The notes beneath the pieces are model-generated. The model was not told where the DNA came from and did no database searches. It worked only from the letters and a program-made list of their open reading frames with translations. Positions 17,765 through 27,375 of a DNA stretch of 64,000 bases are shown piece after piece. Numbering within the stretch: position 1 is the first letter of the stretch; each line of letters starts with the position of its first letter. The DNA is from Hymenobacter lapidiphilus (lineage in GTDB: Bacteria; Bacteroidota; Bacteroidia; Cytophagales; Hymenobacteraceae): NCBI RefSeq assembly GCF_013377885.1, contig NZ_JABKAU010000010.1, forward strand, positions 80,377 to 144,376, read 5' to 3'. Made by a program: the position numbers and the translations under genes.

Positions 17765-18995
17765 ACTTGGCCAGCTTTGCTTTCAGATTTTCGTCCAGCG
17801 CGGCCAGGAACTCCTCGGTGTAGAGGTAGTCGCGGCCATGCTCCACTTTGTTGCCGTGGATGCAGACGGCCAGGTCCTTGGTCATCTTGCCGCTTTCCAC
17901 GGTTTCGATGCAGACGGCTTCCAGCGCGTGGCAGAAGTCGATGATTTCCTGGTTGTTGTCGAGCTTGCCACGAAACTCCAAACCACGGGTCCAGGCGAAG
18001 ATGCTGGCAATGGGGTTGGTGCTCGTGGGCTTGCCTTTCTGATGGTCGCGGTAGTGGCGCGTTACGGTGCCGTGGGCGGCCTCGGCCTCCATCGTGCCGC
18101 CGTCGGGCGTTACCAGTACCGACGTCATCAGACCCAGCGAGCCGAAGCCCTGAGCCACGGTGTCACTCTGCACGTCGCCGTCGTAGTTTTTGCAGGCCCA
18201 CACGAAGTTGCCGTGCCATTTCAGGGCCGAGGCCACCATGTCGTCAATCAGCCGGTGCTCGTAGGTGATGCCGGCTTCTTTGAACTTGGCGATGTAGTCC
18301 TGCTCGTAAATCTCCTGGAAGATATCCTTGAAGCGACCATCATACTTCTTGAGGATGGTGTTCTTGGTGCTCAGGTACAGCGGCCAGCCTTTGCTTAGGG
18401 CTTGGTTGAAGCAGGCGTGCGCGAAACCACGGATGGATTCGTCGGTGTTGTACATGGCCAGCGCTACGCCGTCGCCTTTGAAGTTGTACACCTCAAACGA
18501 CTGCGCTTCGCCGCCGTCTTCGGGCTGGAAGCTGACGGTGAGCTTGCCCTTGCCCTTGGTTACGAAATCGGTAGCCCGATACTGGTCGCCGAACGCGTGG
18601 CGGCCGATGCAGATGGGGGCCGTCCAGTTGGGTACGAGGCGGGGCACGTTGCTCATCACAATCGGCTCGCGGAATACGGTGCCGTCCAGAATGTTGCGGA
18701 TGGTACCGTTGGGCGACTTCCACATCTGCTTAAGGCCGAACTCCACCACACGCTCCTCGTCGGGGGTGATGGTGGCGCACTTGATGCCCACGCCGTACTG
18801 CTTGATGGCGTTAGCGGCGTCAATGGTTACCTGGTCGTTGGTTTCGTCGCGGTACTCGATGCCCAGATCGTAGTACTTGATATCGAGGTCGAGGTACGGC
18901 GTGATGAGCTTGTCCTTGATGAATTTCCAGATGATGCGGGTCATCTCATCGCCATCGAGCTCAACTACCGGATTGGCTACCTTGATTTTAGTCAT
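17763..18995 (-). CDS. icd: NADP-dependent isocitrate dehydrogenase
   Basis: 410 residues from [23 protein letters not shown]; the frame is open upstream to 19073 but homologues start here. This is the eukaryote-like homodimeric IDH subfamily: [18 protein letters not shown] at the N-terminus, [19 protein letters not shown] for substrate binding, then [26 protein letters not shown] with the metal-binding Asp residues, and [16 protein letters not shown] for NADP. It performs oxidative decarboxylation of isocitrate to 2-oxoglutarate in the TCA cycle. Single-gene unit. Confidence 0.96.
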   Translation of the reverse strand: MTKIKVANPVVELDGDEMTRIIWKFIKDKLITPYLDLDIKYYDLGIEYRDETNDQVTIDAANAIKQYGVGIKCATITPDEERVVEFGLKQMWKSPNGTIRNILDGTVFREPIVMSNVPRLVPNWTAPICIGRHAFGDQYRATDFVTKGKGKLTVSFQPEDGGEAQSFEVYNFKGDGVALAMYNTDESIRGFAHACFNQALSKGWPLYLSTKNTILKKYDGRFKDIFQEIYEQDYIAKFKEAGITYEHRLIDDMVASALKWHGNFVWACKNYDGDVQSDTVAQGFGSLGLMTSVLVTPDGGTMEAEAAHGTVTRHYRDHQKGKPTSTNPIASIFAWTRGLEFRGKLDNNQEIIDFCHALEAVCIETVESGKMTKDLAVCIHGNKVEHGRDYLYTEEFLAALDENLKAKLAK

Positions 18996-19175
18996 GGGGT
19001 GGGGGGTAAGAGAAAAAAGAAAACCAGCCCGGCCGATCAGGTCAGCCAGGCTTTGCGGCCATAAGATAGGCACGAGCCACTAAGCGACATACGTACGAGC
19101 CAACCCAATGACCCATCTAAAGCCCGGTTTTCGCTTATTTTAGCCCCTAATAAACATCCTCGCTCTACCGCTTTC

Positions 19176-19550
19176 ATGCCCGACTCTGCCACACTACGCA
19201 AGCGCGACCATCTGGCCGATGCCGCCCTGGCTGGTACCCACCGCCTGCGCCCGCTGCTGGAGTTGGTCGAGCACATCCGGCCCCACGTCGGCCACAACTC
19301 GGTATTCAGCTCGCGCCGCGAGAAAATCCGCGAGCAGCTGGCCCTGGTGCAGGAACAGCTGCGGGCCGAGCGGCCCCGGCATCAGGCGCTCCGCGAGGCC
19401 TTCCGGCAGCTAAGTGAATTCGTGCGCGAAGACGTGCGGGAAGTAAGCCGGGATGAGGTAAAGGAGTCGGGTAAACGCTTCGTAGCCGCCACACTCAAAA
19501 ACGCGCCCCAATTAATAGCCGCTGCCAAGCAGGCGGGGTTGCTGAGTTGA
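19176..19550 (+). CDS. Hypothetical charged helical protein
   Basis: 124 residues, no signal peptide, strongly helical and charged, with a probable coiled coil (REKIREQLALVQEQLRAERP) and a basic C-terminal part (KRFVAATLKNAPQLIAAAKQAGLLS). No family recognised. Codon use and third-position GC match neighbouring genes and the frame is the longest here on the plus strand, so it is likely real. Its TGA stop at 19548-19550 touches the first base of the long palindromic repeat. It is divergent from icd and convergent with rlmB. Confidence 0.6.
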   Translation: MPDSATLRKRDHLADAALAGTHRLRPLLELVEHIRPHVGHNSVFSSRREKIREQLALVQEQLRAERPRHQALREAFRQLSEFVREDVREVSRDEVKESGKRFVAATLKNAPQLIAAAKQAGLLS

Positions 19551-19677
19551 GAAGTAAAGAAGCCAGGCTGTCATCCTGAGCAGCGCAAAGGACCTACAAA
19601 GAAGCTATCCGGTCAAGATTAGCTTTTCTATAGGTCCTGCGCGCTGCTCAGGATGACAGCCTGGCTTCTTTACTTCT
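19550..19677. repeat. TGTCATCCTGAGC-family palindromic repeat, copy 2 (57-base arms)
   Basis: Arms 19550-19606 and 19621-19677 around a 14-base loop. The outer 38 or so positions pair without a mismatch, the inner part imperfectly. It contains the core TGTCATCCTGAGC...AAGGACCT. It fills the whole gap between a plus-strand gene and rlmB. Confidence 0.85.
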
Positions 19678-19680
19678 GTT

Positions 19681-20790
19681 TTATTCCTTAACTGCCCCCA
19701 GCCGCTGCCGGAGCACCTCATACAGCATAATACCGCTGGCAACCGACACGTTGAGGGAGCTGATCTGGCCGGCCATCGGGATGCGGAGCTTATGGTCGGC
19801 GAGGCGCAGGTACTCGGGGCTGATGCCGTCTTCCTCCGAGCCCATCAGAATGGCCAGCGGGCCGGTCAGGTCCACTGTTTCGGCTTCCAGGCTGGCGTCC
19901 GACTTTTCGGTACAGGCCACCACCTGCACGCCCGATTCGCGCAGGAACGTGAGGGTTTGCTTAAGGTTATGCTCGCGGCACACGGGAATCAGGTTGAGGG
20001 CGCCGGCCGAGGTTTTGAGGGCGTCGCCGTTGATCTGGGCCGCGCCGTGGCTGGGCACCACAATGGCATGCACGCCTAAGCACTCAGCATTCCGGGCAAT
20101 CGAGCCGAAGTTGCGCACGTCGGTAATCCGGTCGAGCACCAGCAATAAGGGCGTTTTGCCTTCTTCATACAAGCCAGCCAGAATATTGTCCAGCGGCATG
20201 TAGTCAATCGGCGACACAAAGGCTACTGCACCCTGGTGGTTTTTGCGGGTGATGTTGTCGAGCTTCTCCACCGGCACCATCGACACGGGCACGCTGGCCT
20301 CGCGGGCCAGGGCATTGATGTCCTGGGTCATGGAGTTTTTGGTGGCGCGCAGCAGAAATATCTTGTCCAGCGTGCGGCCCGCGCTCAGCGCCTCCAGAAT
20401 CGGGCGCAACCCGAAGATCATGTCGATGCTGCGGTCCTGGGGCGGGCGGTGGGGGTAGCGGGGCTTGTCAGAAGACGAGGAAGAGGCCGGCCGGCGGCCT
20501 TCTTCCCGGCTGCCACCCTCACTCCAGCGGCCTTCTTCCCGGCGGTTCTCGTCGCGCCGGCCTTCGGGGCGCGGCTCTTCGTCGCGGCGGCGGGGCTCGC
20601 CAAACTGCTCGTCGTTTCGGCCGTCATCGGCGCGGCTGCGCTCGAAGCGCGGGGCCTCGTCGGAGCGGCTGCCGTCGCGGCCCTGGTCCTCGCGCGGGGT
20701 GCGGCGGTTGGGCACAGGGCGGTTCTGCGAGTCGAAATATTGGCGGCGTTCGGTTACCGGCCGGGCTGGGCGATTAGTCCTTTTCTCCAT
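19681..20790 (-). CDS. rlmB: 23S rRNA (guanosine-2'-O)-methyltransferase RlmB with disordered N-terminal extension
   Basis: 369 residues. Residues about 1-115 are an R/E/D/G-rich disordered extension (for example RRDEEPRPEGRRDENRREEG) not found in the shorter E. coli enzyme. The SpoU/TrmH-type part follows: substrate-binding L30e-like domain (IDMIFGLRPILEALSAG), then the knotted methyltransferase with LDRITDVRNFGSIARNAE, LMGSEEDGIS and IPMAGQISSLNVSVASGIMLYE (motifs 1-3). It methylates a G in 23S rRNA using S-adenosylmethionine. Its start overlaps the end of the GWxTD gene by 37 bases, which suggests translational coupling. Confidence 0.93.
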   Translation of the reverse strand: MEKRTNRPARPVTERRQYFDSQNRPVPNRRTPREDQGRDGSRSDEAPRFERSRADDGRNDEQFGEPRRRDEEPRPEGRRDENRREEGRWSEGGSREEGRRPASSSSSDKPRYPHRPPQDRSIDMIFGLRPILEALSAGRTLDKIFLLRATKNSMTQDINALAREASVPVSMVPVEKLDNITRKNHQGAVAFVSPIDYMPLDNILAGLYEEGKTPLLLVLDRITDVRNFGSIARNAECLGVHAIVVPSHGAAQINGDALKTSAGALNLIPVCREHNLKQTLTFLRESGVQVVACTEKSDASLEAETVDLTGPLAILMGSEEDGISPEYLRLADHKLRIPMAGQISSLNVSVASGIMLYEVLRQRLGAVKE

Positions 20791-21968
20791 AGCTCCACGG
20801 CGGCATACCAGAGAAATTCATGCTCGGGACGGCGCACCAGTTCGTAGTTGTCGGGCGCAAAGATACTGGGTTTGGCGCGGAAGACGAAGATGGTATTCAA
20901 GCTTTGGTAGCCGCGGTACACCCACCGCTCCTCGTTGCCGCTGCGGTACACGGTTTCAGGCGCGCCCAGTATCTGGTAGAGCATGCCCCGGTCGGTGAGC
21001 CAGCCGGCTTTGTGGGCCGAAAAAATGGTATTGGCCACTACTACTCGCCCATAAAACTGGCGAATCAGCTGGCGGGCCTTATCCTGGTCGTCGCTGGCCA
21101 CGCCAAGCCAGAAATAATCCACCGCCTTCTTGGGGTCGGGCGCATCAAAAAGCTTCTGCCGCTCCTCCGAAGTCGAAACGTAAATCAATGGGGCAATCAA
21201 CTCATCGGCCGAGGTGAGCTGCGGGAAGCGGTTTTCCTCTACCAGTAGGCCCTGGCTTGGCCCCCGGTTGCCCAGGCGCAGTAGGTACAGGCCGGCGGGC
21301 AGCCGTAGCAGCTGGTCGGCATTGAAGCGGGCCGAATCCTGGAGGCCCAGGGTGCGGGGTTGCTGGCCCAAAGTGTTGCTGGTGGCCATGGGCGGGGCGG
21401 CGGCCAGCGAGCTGAGCGGGTAGCGGTAGGCATTCAATGTCTGGCCGGGGGCGTAGGCATCAACCCCGAATACCTCCCGGGCCCGCACGTAGCGGCGCAT
21501 TAGCGGCCGGCTCAGCGAATCGATAAAAATAAAGCTGCGGTTGAGGTTTTCCGGCGTGAGGCGCAGCCAGGCCGCGTCGCCGCCCATGGCATCCTCGGCG
21601 TCTCCGAAGGCCACGCTCAGCGCATGCCCCGATACCAGACGGCTTATCGGCAGCGCGAAGCTCAGGCGGTCCACGTCGCCATCGGGGCGCAGGCGGCGGG
21701 CGGCCCCGCGCACGGTGTCCTGCCAAAGGGGCCTGCGGGCATCAAAATCAATCCAGCCCATCACGCGCAGCGGTACCCGGCGTCGCTGTGCGATGCGGTT
21801 CGGAAACCGCAGGTACACCCGCAGGCTGTCGCCCTCACGGCGGGTATCTACCTCAACAGTACGCCTTGGCTGGTACTGGTTGGCAAAGTCGCGGCGCGGG
21901 GCGGCTTGCAGCGGCCCCGCCGCAAGCAACACCAGGAATAGTAGTAGCAGGGAGGCCAGGTTTCTCAT
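20754..21968 (-). CDS. GWxTD domain-containing exported protein
   Basis: 404 residues from MRNLASLLLLFLVLLAAG, which gives a good signal peptide; an upstream ATG at 22028 would spoil it. The C-terminal third holds the GWxTD domain with the namesake GWLTDRGMLYQILGAPETVY and then EERWVYRG. The middle is predicted beta-rich and is not recognised. GWxTD proteins are widespread in Bacteroidota and Acidobacteria; the function is unknown and the location probably periplasmic. It overlaps rlmB by 37 bases. The pair could be co-transcribed with DUF2723 upstream were it not for a terminator between them. Confidence 0.85.
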   Translation of the reverse strand: MRNLASLLLLFLVLLAAGPLQAAPRRDFANQYQPRRTVEVDTRREGDSLRVYLRFPNRIAQRRRVPLRVMGWIDFDARRPLWQDTVRGAARRLRPDGDVDRLSFALPISRLVSGHALSVAFGDAEDAMGGDAAWLRLTPENLNRSFIFIDSLSRPLMRRYVRAREVFGVDAYAPGQTLNAYRYPLSSLAAAPPMATSNTLGQQPRTLGLQDSARFNADQLLRLPAGLYLLRLGNRGPSQGLLVEENRFPQLTSADELIAPLIYVSTSEERQKLFDAPDPKKAVDYFWLGVASDDQDKARQLIRQFYGRVVVANTIFSAHKAGWLTDRGMLYQILGAPETVYRSGNEERWVYRGYQSLNTIFVFRAKPSIFAPDNYELVRRPEHEFLWYAAVELWRKGLIAQPGR

Positions 21969-22040
21969 ACTAGTGAATGGAGGAGAGTGGATAGATAAGC
22001 GACGTAAAGGAAGGCTCAGACAACCCAATTTTACGCGAAA

Positions 22041-22068
22041 AAGCCGGCCCCGTTCCCGGAGCCGGCTT
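22041..22068 (-). terminator. Intrinsic terminator of the DUF2723 gene
   Basis: Stem AAGCCGGC (22041-22048) with GCCGGCTT (22061-22068); read on the minus strand it is followed by TTT. It lies 20 bases past the DUF2723 stop. Confidence 0.65.
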
Positions 22069-22088
22069 CGGCGCTCAAAAACCGTGCA

Positions 22089-25085
22089 CTATTGGCGCGG
22101 ATTGTAGTACTGCTGCAACAGCCGGATGGCGCGCTCGGCCCGTTTCTGGTCGCCGATTTCCTCGGCGGCGCGGCCAATGCTGTTGAGCGTCATCAGGTAG
22201 GTCTGGAATTCCTGGTCGAAGAGCGCCTGGTTGTGGGTGCTGTAGTAGGCCAGGCCGCGCTCGGCGCGGTCGGTCATGGTATCCATGATTTCGTTGGCCC
22301 GCTGGGTTTCGCCCACCACAATAAGCGCCGGGATGAACTGGGGCACATAGTAGTCGTAGGGAACAGCCTTGTCGGGCATCACCTCGAACGCCTTGTTGAG
22401 CACTTGCTTGGCCCGCGCCTTATCGCCCTGGATGAGCAGCGCGTCGGCCAGACGCGAGAATTTGTCGCGGTAGTTGGCCGGGAAGCGCAGGTTGTTTTCG
22501 TCGTAGAAAATACCGTCGTTATCGAGGCCGCGGTAGGCGAAGGTCTTCATCAGCTTCTCGTACATCAGGTCTGTTTGCACGTAGCCTTCGTCGGCGGCAC
22601 CGGTTTTGGCGTCGTAGTCGGGGTTGCGGGCGGGCAGAATGCGGTAGGCCATGCCTTCGAGCTGGAAGTAGGGCTGCAGGCCCATAAAGTCGCGCGAGTC
22701 GACGGTGCTCGAAAAGTACACCGGCCGCTCCCAGTTGTTGGTGGCCAGAATGTCGAGGATGAACAGACTCTTCTTTTCGATGGCGCTTTTGCCCACGCTC
22801 CAGTCCATTTGTGGCACCAGTTGCTTGCGCCGGCTGGCCGGAATGATGCCCGACTTAGCCACGGCAGCGGTATCAATAGGTAGGTAGAAGTTGCGCGAGG
22901 GGAAGGAGAGTAGGTTTTTGCCGTCGCCGTAGCTTACCTGCAGCAGGGGGCTGTTGGCCTTCACCAGCTGCATAAACTGGCGCACATCCACGGCGGGTAC
23001 GGCCGGGTTTTCGGCGTAGGGCAGGTAGTCGTTGGTGCCCTGCTTGTAGTCTTTATTGTCCATCGAAACCGGCAGCGGAGCCGACTTGTAGGAGCGGCGC
23101 TTCATTTGGTCGATGTACCAGTCGGTATTCAGGTAGCTAAGTACGGCCACGCGCACATCGGTGCGCACGCCTTCCACTTCCTGGGCGTACCAGAGCGGGA
23201 AAGTATCGTTGTCGCCGTTGGTGAACAGGATGGCGTTGGGGGCGCAGGAGTTCAGCAGGTTCTTAGCCGAATCAACCGACAGGTAGCGGTCGGAGCGGTC
23301 GTGGTCGTCCCAGCCCTGCGTGACCATAAGGCCGGGTACCACCAGGCCCGCCAGCGTTACCACGCCGGCCCGGGTGGCATCGGCTTTAATAACGGATTGT
23401 AGCAGTTCGGCCAGCGCCAGCACGCCCAGGCCAATCCAGATGGCGAAGGCAAACGTGGCGCCTGCAAACGTGTAGTCCCGCTCGCGGGGCTCGATGGGCG
23501 GCTGGTTAAGGTAGAACACAATGGCCAGGCCCGTGAACAGGAACAGCAGGCCCACAATGAAGGCGTTGCGGCCGTCGCGGCGGATGTGGAAGAAGAGGCC
23601 CAGCAAACCCAGCATCAGCGGCAGCGCAAAGAAGGCGTTGCGGGCCGGGCTGTCGGCCACGCGCTCCGGCAAACCGTTGCCGTCGGCGCTGCCCCACAGG
23701 ATGCCCGATTGCTGCAGGTCGCCCTCGCGGCCCACGTAGTTCCACATAAAGTAGCGCCAGAACATGTGGCCCATCTGGTAACGGAACAGGAAGGCCAGGT
23801 TCTGGCCCATGGTCGGCTTCACGTCCTTCTGCACGTCCACCCACTTCTGGTAGTTGTACACGTGCAGCGGGTCGGGACTGTAGATGCGCGGAATCAGCAT
23901 TTTGTCCTCGGAGCGGTATTCCAGCACCGGGCGGTATTCGGCTACCACGTACTTGTCGCCCTGGCGCACGTAGCGCGGCGCGCCTTCTGTTTGGGCAATA
24001 GGCTGAGCGTTGAGCTGGGGGCCATAGAGCAGGGGCCGGTCGCCGTATTGCTCGCGCTTGAGGTAGCTCACAAACGAGAGCACGTCCTCGGGGTTGTTTT
24101 CGTTGATGGTGGGGTGGTAGGAGCTACGGATGGGAACAATCAGGTAGCTCGAATAACCGATCAGAATGAACATGAAGCTCAGCATCACGGTGTTCAGCAG
24201 CCGGCTGCGCCGCTGGAACGACTGCCGGAATCCGAACCAGATGAGGCCCACGAATAGCAGCAGGAAGATGATAATGCCCCAGTTGAAGGGCAGGCCTACG
24301 GTGTTCACGAAGAACACCTCGAACGCGCCCGCCAGTGTGGGCAGGCCCGGAATGATGCCGGCCAGAATCAGGCCTACAATCACGCTGCTGATAGCCAGCG
24401 TGGCTACCCCGCCCCACAGGGTAGGGTTCTGAGTACGGCGGTAGTAATAAATGAAGCCCAACGCCGGAATAGCCAGCAGGTTGAGCAAGTGAACCCCGAT
24501 GCTCAAACCAATAACGTAGGCAATGAGCACCAGCCAACGGTCCGAATCAGACTCGTCGGCGCGGTTTTCCCACTTCAGCATCAGCCACACCACGGCGGCC
24601 GTGCAGAGCGACGACATGGCATATACCTCGGCTTCCTCGGCATTGAACCAGAACGAATCGGAGAAAGCATAAGCCAAGGCGCCCACTGCGCCAGCGCCCA
24701 TAATCAGCAGCGTTTGCCCGAAAGTGGGCTCCAGTTGCCGGTCGTCGTGCATGCCGGGGCGGTGCAGCACGAGCTTTTTGGCGAGCATTGTGATGATCCA
24801 GAACAGGAACAGCACCGTGAACGAGGAGCTGAGCGCCGACAGCGCATTCACCAGCACCGATACCTTGGTGACGTCGCCGAAGCTGAGCATGGAGAACAAC
24901 CGGCCCAGCAGCAGGAACGTGGGCGCGCCGGGCGGGTGCGGCACCAGCAGCTTATACGAGCAGGCAATGAACTCGCCGCAGTCCCAGAACGAAGCCGTGG
25001 GCTCCAGGGTCATCAGGAAAACGACGGTGGCCAGGGCAAATACCAGCCAGCCCACGAGGTTATTCAGGCTTTTGTAACTCCGCAT
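22089..25085 (-). CDS. DUF2723 multi-pass membrane protein (glycosyltransferase-like)
   Basis: 998 residues from MRSYKSLNNLVGW (an ATG at 25166 is also in frame but adds a non-family leader). Around a dozen membrane helices span the first 600 residues. The N-terminal family signature is TASFWDCGEFIACSYKLLVPHPPGAPTFLLLGR. This acidic/aromatic first loop resembles that of GT-C/PMT-type enzymes, which use lipid-linked sugars. The soluble C-terminal part includes FTNGDNDTFPLWYAQEVEGVRTDV and short TPR-like helices. Family members have been linked to protein O-glycosylation in Bacteroidota, a plausible but untested role here. Monocistronic, with its own terminator. Confidence 0.88.
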   Translation of the reverse strand: MRSYKSLNNLVGWLVFALATVVFLMTLEPTASFWDCGEFIACSYKLLVPHPPGAPTFLLLGRLFSMLSFGDVTKVSVLVNALSALSSSFTVLFLFWIITMLAKKLVLHRPGMHDDRQLEPTFGQTLLIMGAGAVGALAYAFSDSFWFNAEEAEVYAMSSLCTAAVVWLMLKWENRADESDSDRWLVLIAYVIGLSIGVHLLNLLAIPALGFIYYYRRTQNPTLWGGVATLAISSVIVGLILAGIIPGLPTLAGAFEVFFVNTVGLPFNWGIIIFLLLFVGLIWFGFRQSFQRRSRLLNTVMLSFMFILIGYSSYLIVPIRSSYHPTINENNPEDVLSFVSYLKREQYGDRPLLYGPQLNAQPIAQTEGAPRYVRQGDKYVVAEYRPVLEYRSEDKMLIPRIYSPDPLHVYNYQKWVDVQKDVKPTMGQNLAFLFRYQMGHMFWRYFMWNYVGREGDLQQSGILWGSADGNGLPERVADSPARNAFFALPLMLGLLGLFFHIRRDGRNAFIVGLLFLFTGLAIVFYLNQPPIEPRERDYTFAGATFAFAIWIGLGVLALAELLQSVIKADATRAGVVTLAGLVVPGLMVTQGWDDHDRSDRYLSVDSAKNLLNSCAPNAILFTNGDNDTFPLWYAQEVEGVRTDVRVAVLSYLNTDWYIDQMKRRSYKSAPLPVSMDNKDYKQGTNDYLPYAENPAVPAVDVRQFMQLVKANSPLLQVSYGDGKNLLSFPSRNFYLPIDTAAVAKSGIIPASRRKQLVPQMDWSVGKSAIEKKSLFILDILATNNWERPVYFSSTVDSRDFMGLQPYFQLEGMAYRILPARNPDYDAKTGAADEGYVQTDLMYEKLMKTFAYRGLDNDGIFYDENNLRFPANYRDKFSRLADALLIQGDKARAKQVLNKAFEVMPDKAVPYDYYVPQFIPALIVVGETQRANEIMDTMTDRAERGLAYYSTHNQALFDQEFQTYLMTLNSIGRAAEEIGDQKRAERAIRLLQQYYNPRQ

Positions 25086-25333
25086 ATAGGTAGTGAGAGA
25101 GGACCGCCGCTTGCAAAAGGGCGGGGAAATCGGGAAAGCAGTCAGCGAAAGTTCAAAAGTAGCCAATAAGTACCGAGCCGCATGCCTAAATCAACCAATG
25201 CCTGCCCCAGCTTCAACCAACTCCCGGATTCACCCTTCCGCAACTGATAAACCGAACCAGCCCAAAACACAAAACCCCCGCCGGTAGGGGCGAGGGCTTG
25301 GTAGTTCGTTGTAGATGGGGAGACCTGGAAAAC

Positions 25334-25741
25334 CTAGTTCTGCAGCACCAGCCGCTTGGTCGAAACCACCTTGTCGTTTTGCAGCAGGCTGTAGAAATAC
25401 ATGCCAGAAGGCAGGTCAGCTAAGTTCAGAGCCATGCCACGGTCGGCTGCTTCGGGGCGCAGGGCTACTGTGCGTACCTCGCGGCCAATGATGTTGCTCA
25501 GGCGTAGCCGGTACTCAGTGCCCACGGCAAACTGGCTCATCGAAAGCGTAACCTGGCCGTGGGCCGGGTTTGGGGCCAGCGAAAACGTAGGCGTCAGCAT
25601 GCGGGCAGCCAGCGTGGGCAACCCGACGGCCGGGGCCTGTTTAGCGGCTGCTGTGCGCGGTACGTAGCTGGCGGCGGCCAGCAGCGGCAACTGCCACAAC
25701 AGCAGAAACAAAAAGGTGAAGAAGCGAGGCGTAAATTTCAT
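25334..25741 (-). CDS. Small exported protein with T9SS type A sorting domain
   Basis: 135 residues from MKFTPRFFTFLFLLLWQ, a clear signal peptide (cleavage near AAASY). The rest is almost only a type A sorting domain: TFSLAPNPAHGQVTLSMSQ, then LRLSNIIGREVRTVAL, LADLPSGMYFYSLLQNDKVVSTKRLVLQ. Such a tail directs export through the type IX system and is normally cleaved. Because hardly 35 residues lie between signal peptide and tail, the mature cargo would be tiny. It may be a remnant of a larger secreted protein or a minimal T9SS substrate. A 5' extension to 25825 lacks a signal peptide and is rejected. Confidence 0.85.
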   Translation of the reverse strand: MKFTPRFFTFLFLLLWQLPLLAAASYVPRTAAAKQAPAVGLPTLAARMLTPTFSLAPNPAHGQVTLSMSQFAVGTEYRLRLSNIIGREVRTVALRPEAADRGMALNLADLPSGMYFYSLLQNDKVVSTKRLVLQN

Positions 25742-26014
25742 GACATTCAGTAAAGCTGTAGCGAAAGAGAGGCAGGACGGGACCAGAAAAAAGGTGTTTC
25801 GGGTAGCCAGAGCGGTAATTTGCAACTACCGTGCCCACCCTGCCAGGACTGGCAAGCAATGGGGAGATACATCTTGGAGTATGCAAGTTGCCTGCGGTTT
25901 AACGCTTTGGGATTCAAGTTACGTAAATAGTTGGTTTGTAGTCGTATGGCTGCGTAAAAATTATCGACTGTGCTACCTGATGGATAGCCGTGGGCCGGCT
26001 TGTGGCAGAACACG

Positions 26015-26776
26015 CTACAGGTACCGAATCTGCTTCAGGTCAAAATGGCGTACCTGCCCGCCGGTTTCCAGTGCCAGCCGGCCCGCCTCATCCAGACCCA
26101 CAATGCGGCCGTGCAGGTGCTGGCCGTCGGCTTCATAGGTATGCATTTCTCCGAAGCGGTAAAGTACGGCCAGGTATTCCGTGCGCAATTCGCGCACCCG
26201 GCCGGCCCGCAGTTGCAGGTAGCGGCGCTCCAGGCATTCGAGCAGGCGCTCGGCCAGCGGGGCCAGCTGGTACGTGCGACCCGTAAGGCAACCAAGCGAA
26301 GTGGCGGTAGGTATCCCAAACTGCTGCTGGTTGATATTGAGGCCAATACCGACAACGCTATACTGAATCTTTGAGCCGTTGAGCGTGTTCTCGATGAGAA
26401 TACCGCCCAGCTTCTGCGCGCCGTAATACAGGTCGTTGGGCCACTTCACGCGGAGGGCGGGCGTGGGGCCGAGCAGCGCGCTAAGCCAGTCGTGCAGGGC
26501 TAGGGCTACGGCCTGGCTGAGCAGGAACTGGTCGGCGGCGGGCAGAAACAGCGGCTTCCAGACCACCGATAGCGTCAGGTTTTCGCCGGGCGCGGCCTCC
26601 CATTGGTTGCCCCGCTGGCCCCGGCCGGCGGTCTGTTTGTCGGTAACCACGCAGCAGCCATCCGTGGCCCGGTTTTCGCCTATCAGTGCTTGTGCTTCCG
26701 AGTTAGTGGAGCCGCATTCGGGCAGCCAGACAAGCTGTTGGCCCGTGAAGAGCGTTTGGGGGGAAAGTGCCGCCAT
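26015..26776 (-). CDS. birA: Biotin--[acetyl-CoA-carboxylase] ligase (BirA, catalytic domain only)
   Basis: 253 residues from MAALSPQTLFTG (an upstream in-frame ATG at 26812 is possible). The class II synthetase-like domain has CGSTNSEAQALI, the biotinyl-AMP loop GRGQRGNQWEAAPGENLTLS, and VKWPNDLYYGAQKLGGILIEN. The N-terminal winged-helix repressor domain of E. coli BirA is absent, as usual in Bacteroidota. It attaches biotin to the carboxylase carrier protein and so supports the acetyl-CoA carboxylase to which AccD (59660) belongs. Divergent from rsfS with a gap of about 42 bases. Confidence 0.94.
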   Translation of the reverse strand: MAALSPQTLFTGQQLVWLPECGSTNSEAQALIGENRATDGCCVVTDKQTAGRGQRGNQWEAAPGENLTLSVVWKPLFLPAADQFLLSQAVALALHDWLSALLGPTPALRVKWPNDLYYGAQKLGGILIENTLNGSKIQYSVVGIGLNINQQQFGIPTATSLGCLTGRTYQLAPLAERLLECLERRYLQLRAGRVRELRTEYLAVLYRFGEMHTYEADGQHLHGRIVGLDEAGRLALETGGQVRHFDLKQIRYL

Positions 26777-26800
26777 CTGTTTTTCGTACTTTGTGCTAGT

Positions 26801-26808
26801 CAAACCTA
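26801..26808 (-). promoter_or_regulatory. -7 box for birA in the birA/rsfS gap
   Basis: CAAACCTA on plus equals TAGGTTTG on minus, fitting TAnnTTTG. A near-match TACTTTG (26787-26793) faces the other way for rsfS, so the two promoters overlap. Confidence 0.45.
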
Positions 26809-26818
26809 CCAAGACCCT

Positions 26819-27211
26819 ATGAAAAGTACCTCAGTTCGACAGGATTCGGACAAGTTGGCAGAAATTGTCGTGAGCGGCATGCAGGAGAAGAAAGCGTCCG
26901 ATATCGTGGTGCTCGACCTCAGAGAGCTCAAGAATGCCGTAGCCGATTATTTTATTATTTGTTCGGCTTCTTCCGACACCCAGATCGAGGCAATTGCCCG
27001 CTCGGTGGAAGAAGAAGTGGAAAAACTCATCGGCCAGAATCCCTGGCAGACCGAAGGCCGCACCAACCGCGAGTGGGTGCTGCTCGACTACGTTGATGTG
27101 GTTGTGCACATTTTTCTGCGCGACCGTCGCCAGTTCTACGCACTCGAAGAGTTGTGGGGCGATGCCAACATCACGTACGTGGAAGAAGAAGCGTCTGCCG
27201 CGGCAAACTAA
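26819..27211 (+). CDS. rsfS: Ribosomal silencing factor RsfS
   Basis: 130 residues from MKSTSVRQDSDKLAE; the frame is open upstream to 26603 but that part is the antisense of birA. Matches the RsfS/Iojap fold: ASDIVVLDLRELKNAVADYFIICSASSDTQIEAIARSVEEEV, then GRTNREWVLLDYVDVVVHIFLRDRRQFYALEELWGDA. It binds uL14 on the large subunit and blocks subunit joining in starvation. The birA-rsfS-ftsH order is common in Bacteroidota. Confidence 0.96.
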   Translation: MKSTSVRQDSDKLAEIVVSGMQEKKASDIVVLDLRELKNAVADYFIICSASSDTQIEAIARSVEEEVEKLIGQNPWQTEGRTNREWVLLDYVDVVVHIFLRDRRQFYALEELWGDANITYVEEEASAAAN

Positions 27212-27375
27212 AAGGGGGGTTGCAGTGTCATTAGGCTGGCAACGAAAGAGTGGTGCTAAGGGAGGAAAGGTTCTTTGAGTTGGCGGGTTTATGCCAGCTC
27301 AAATACCGGAGTTCTACTTGCCGCCGTTCATTTGCTGCTTACCTCATTCTGTACGCCATAATTACTTAGCAATTC

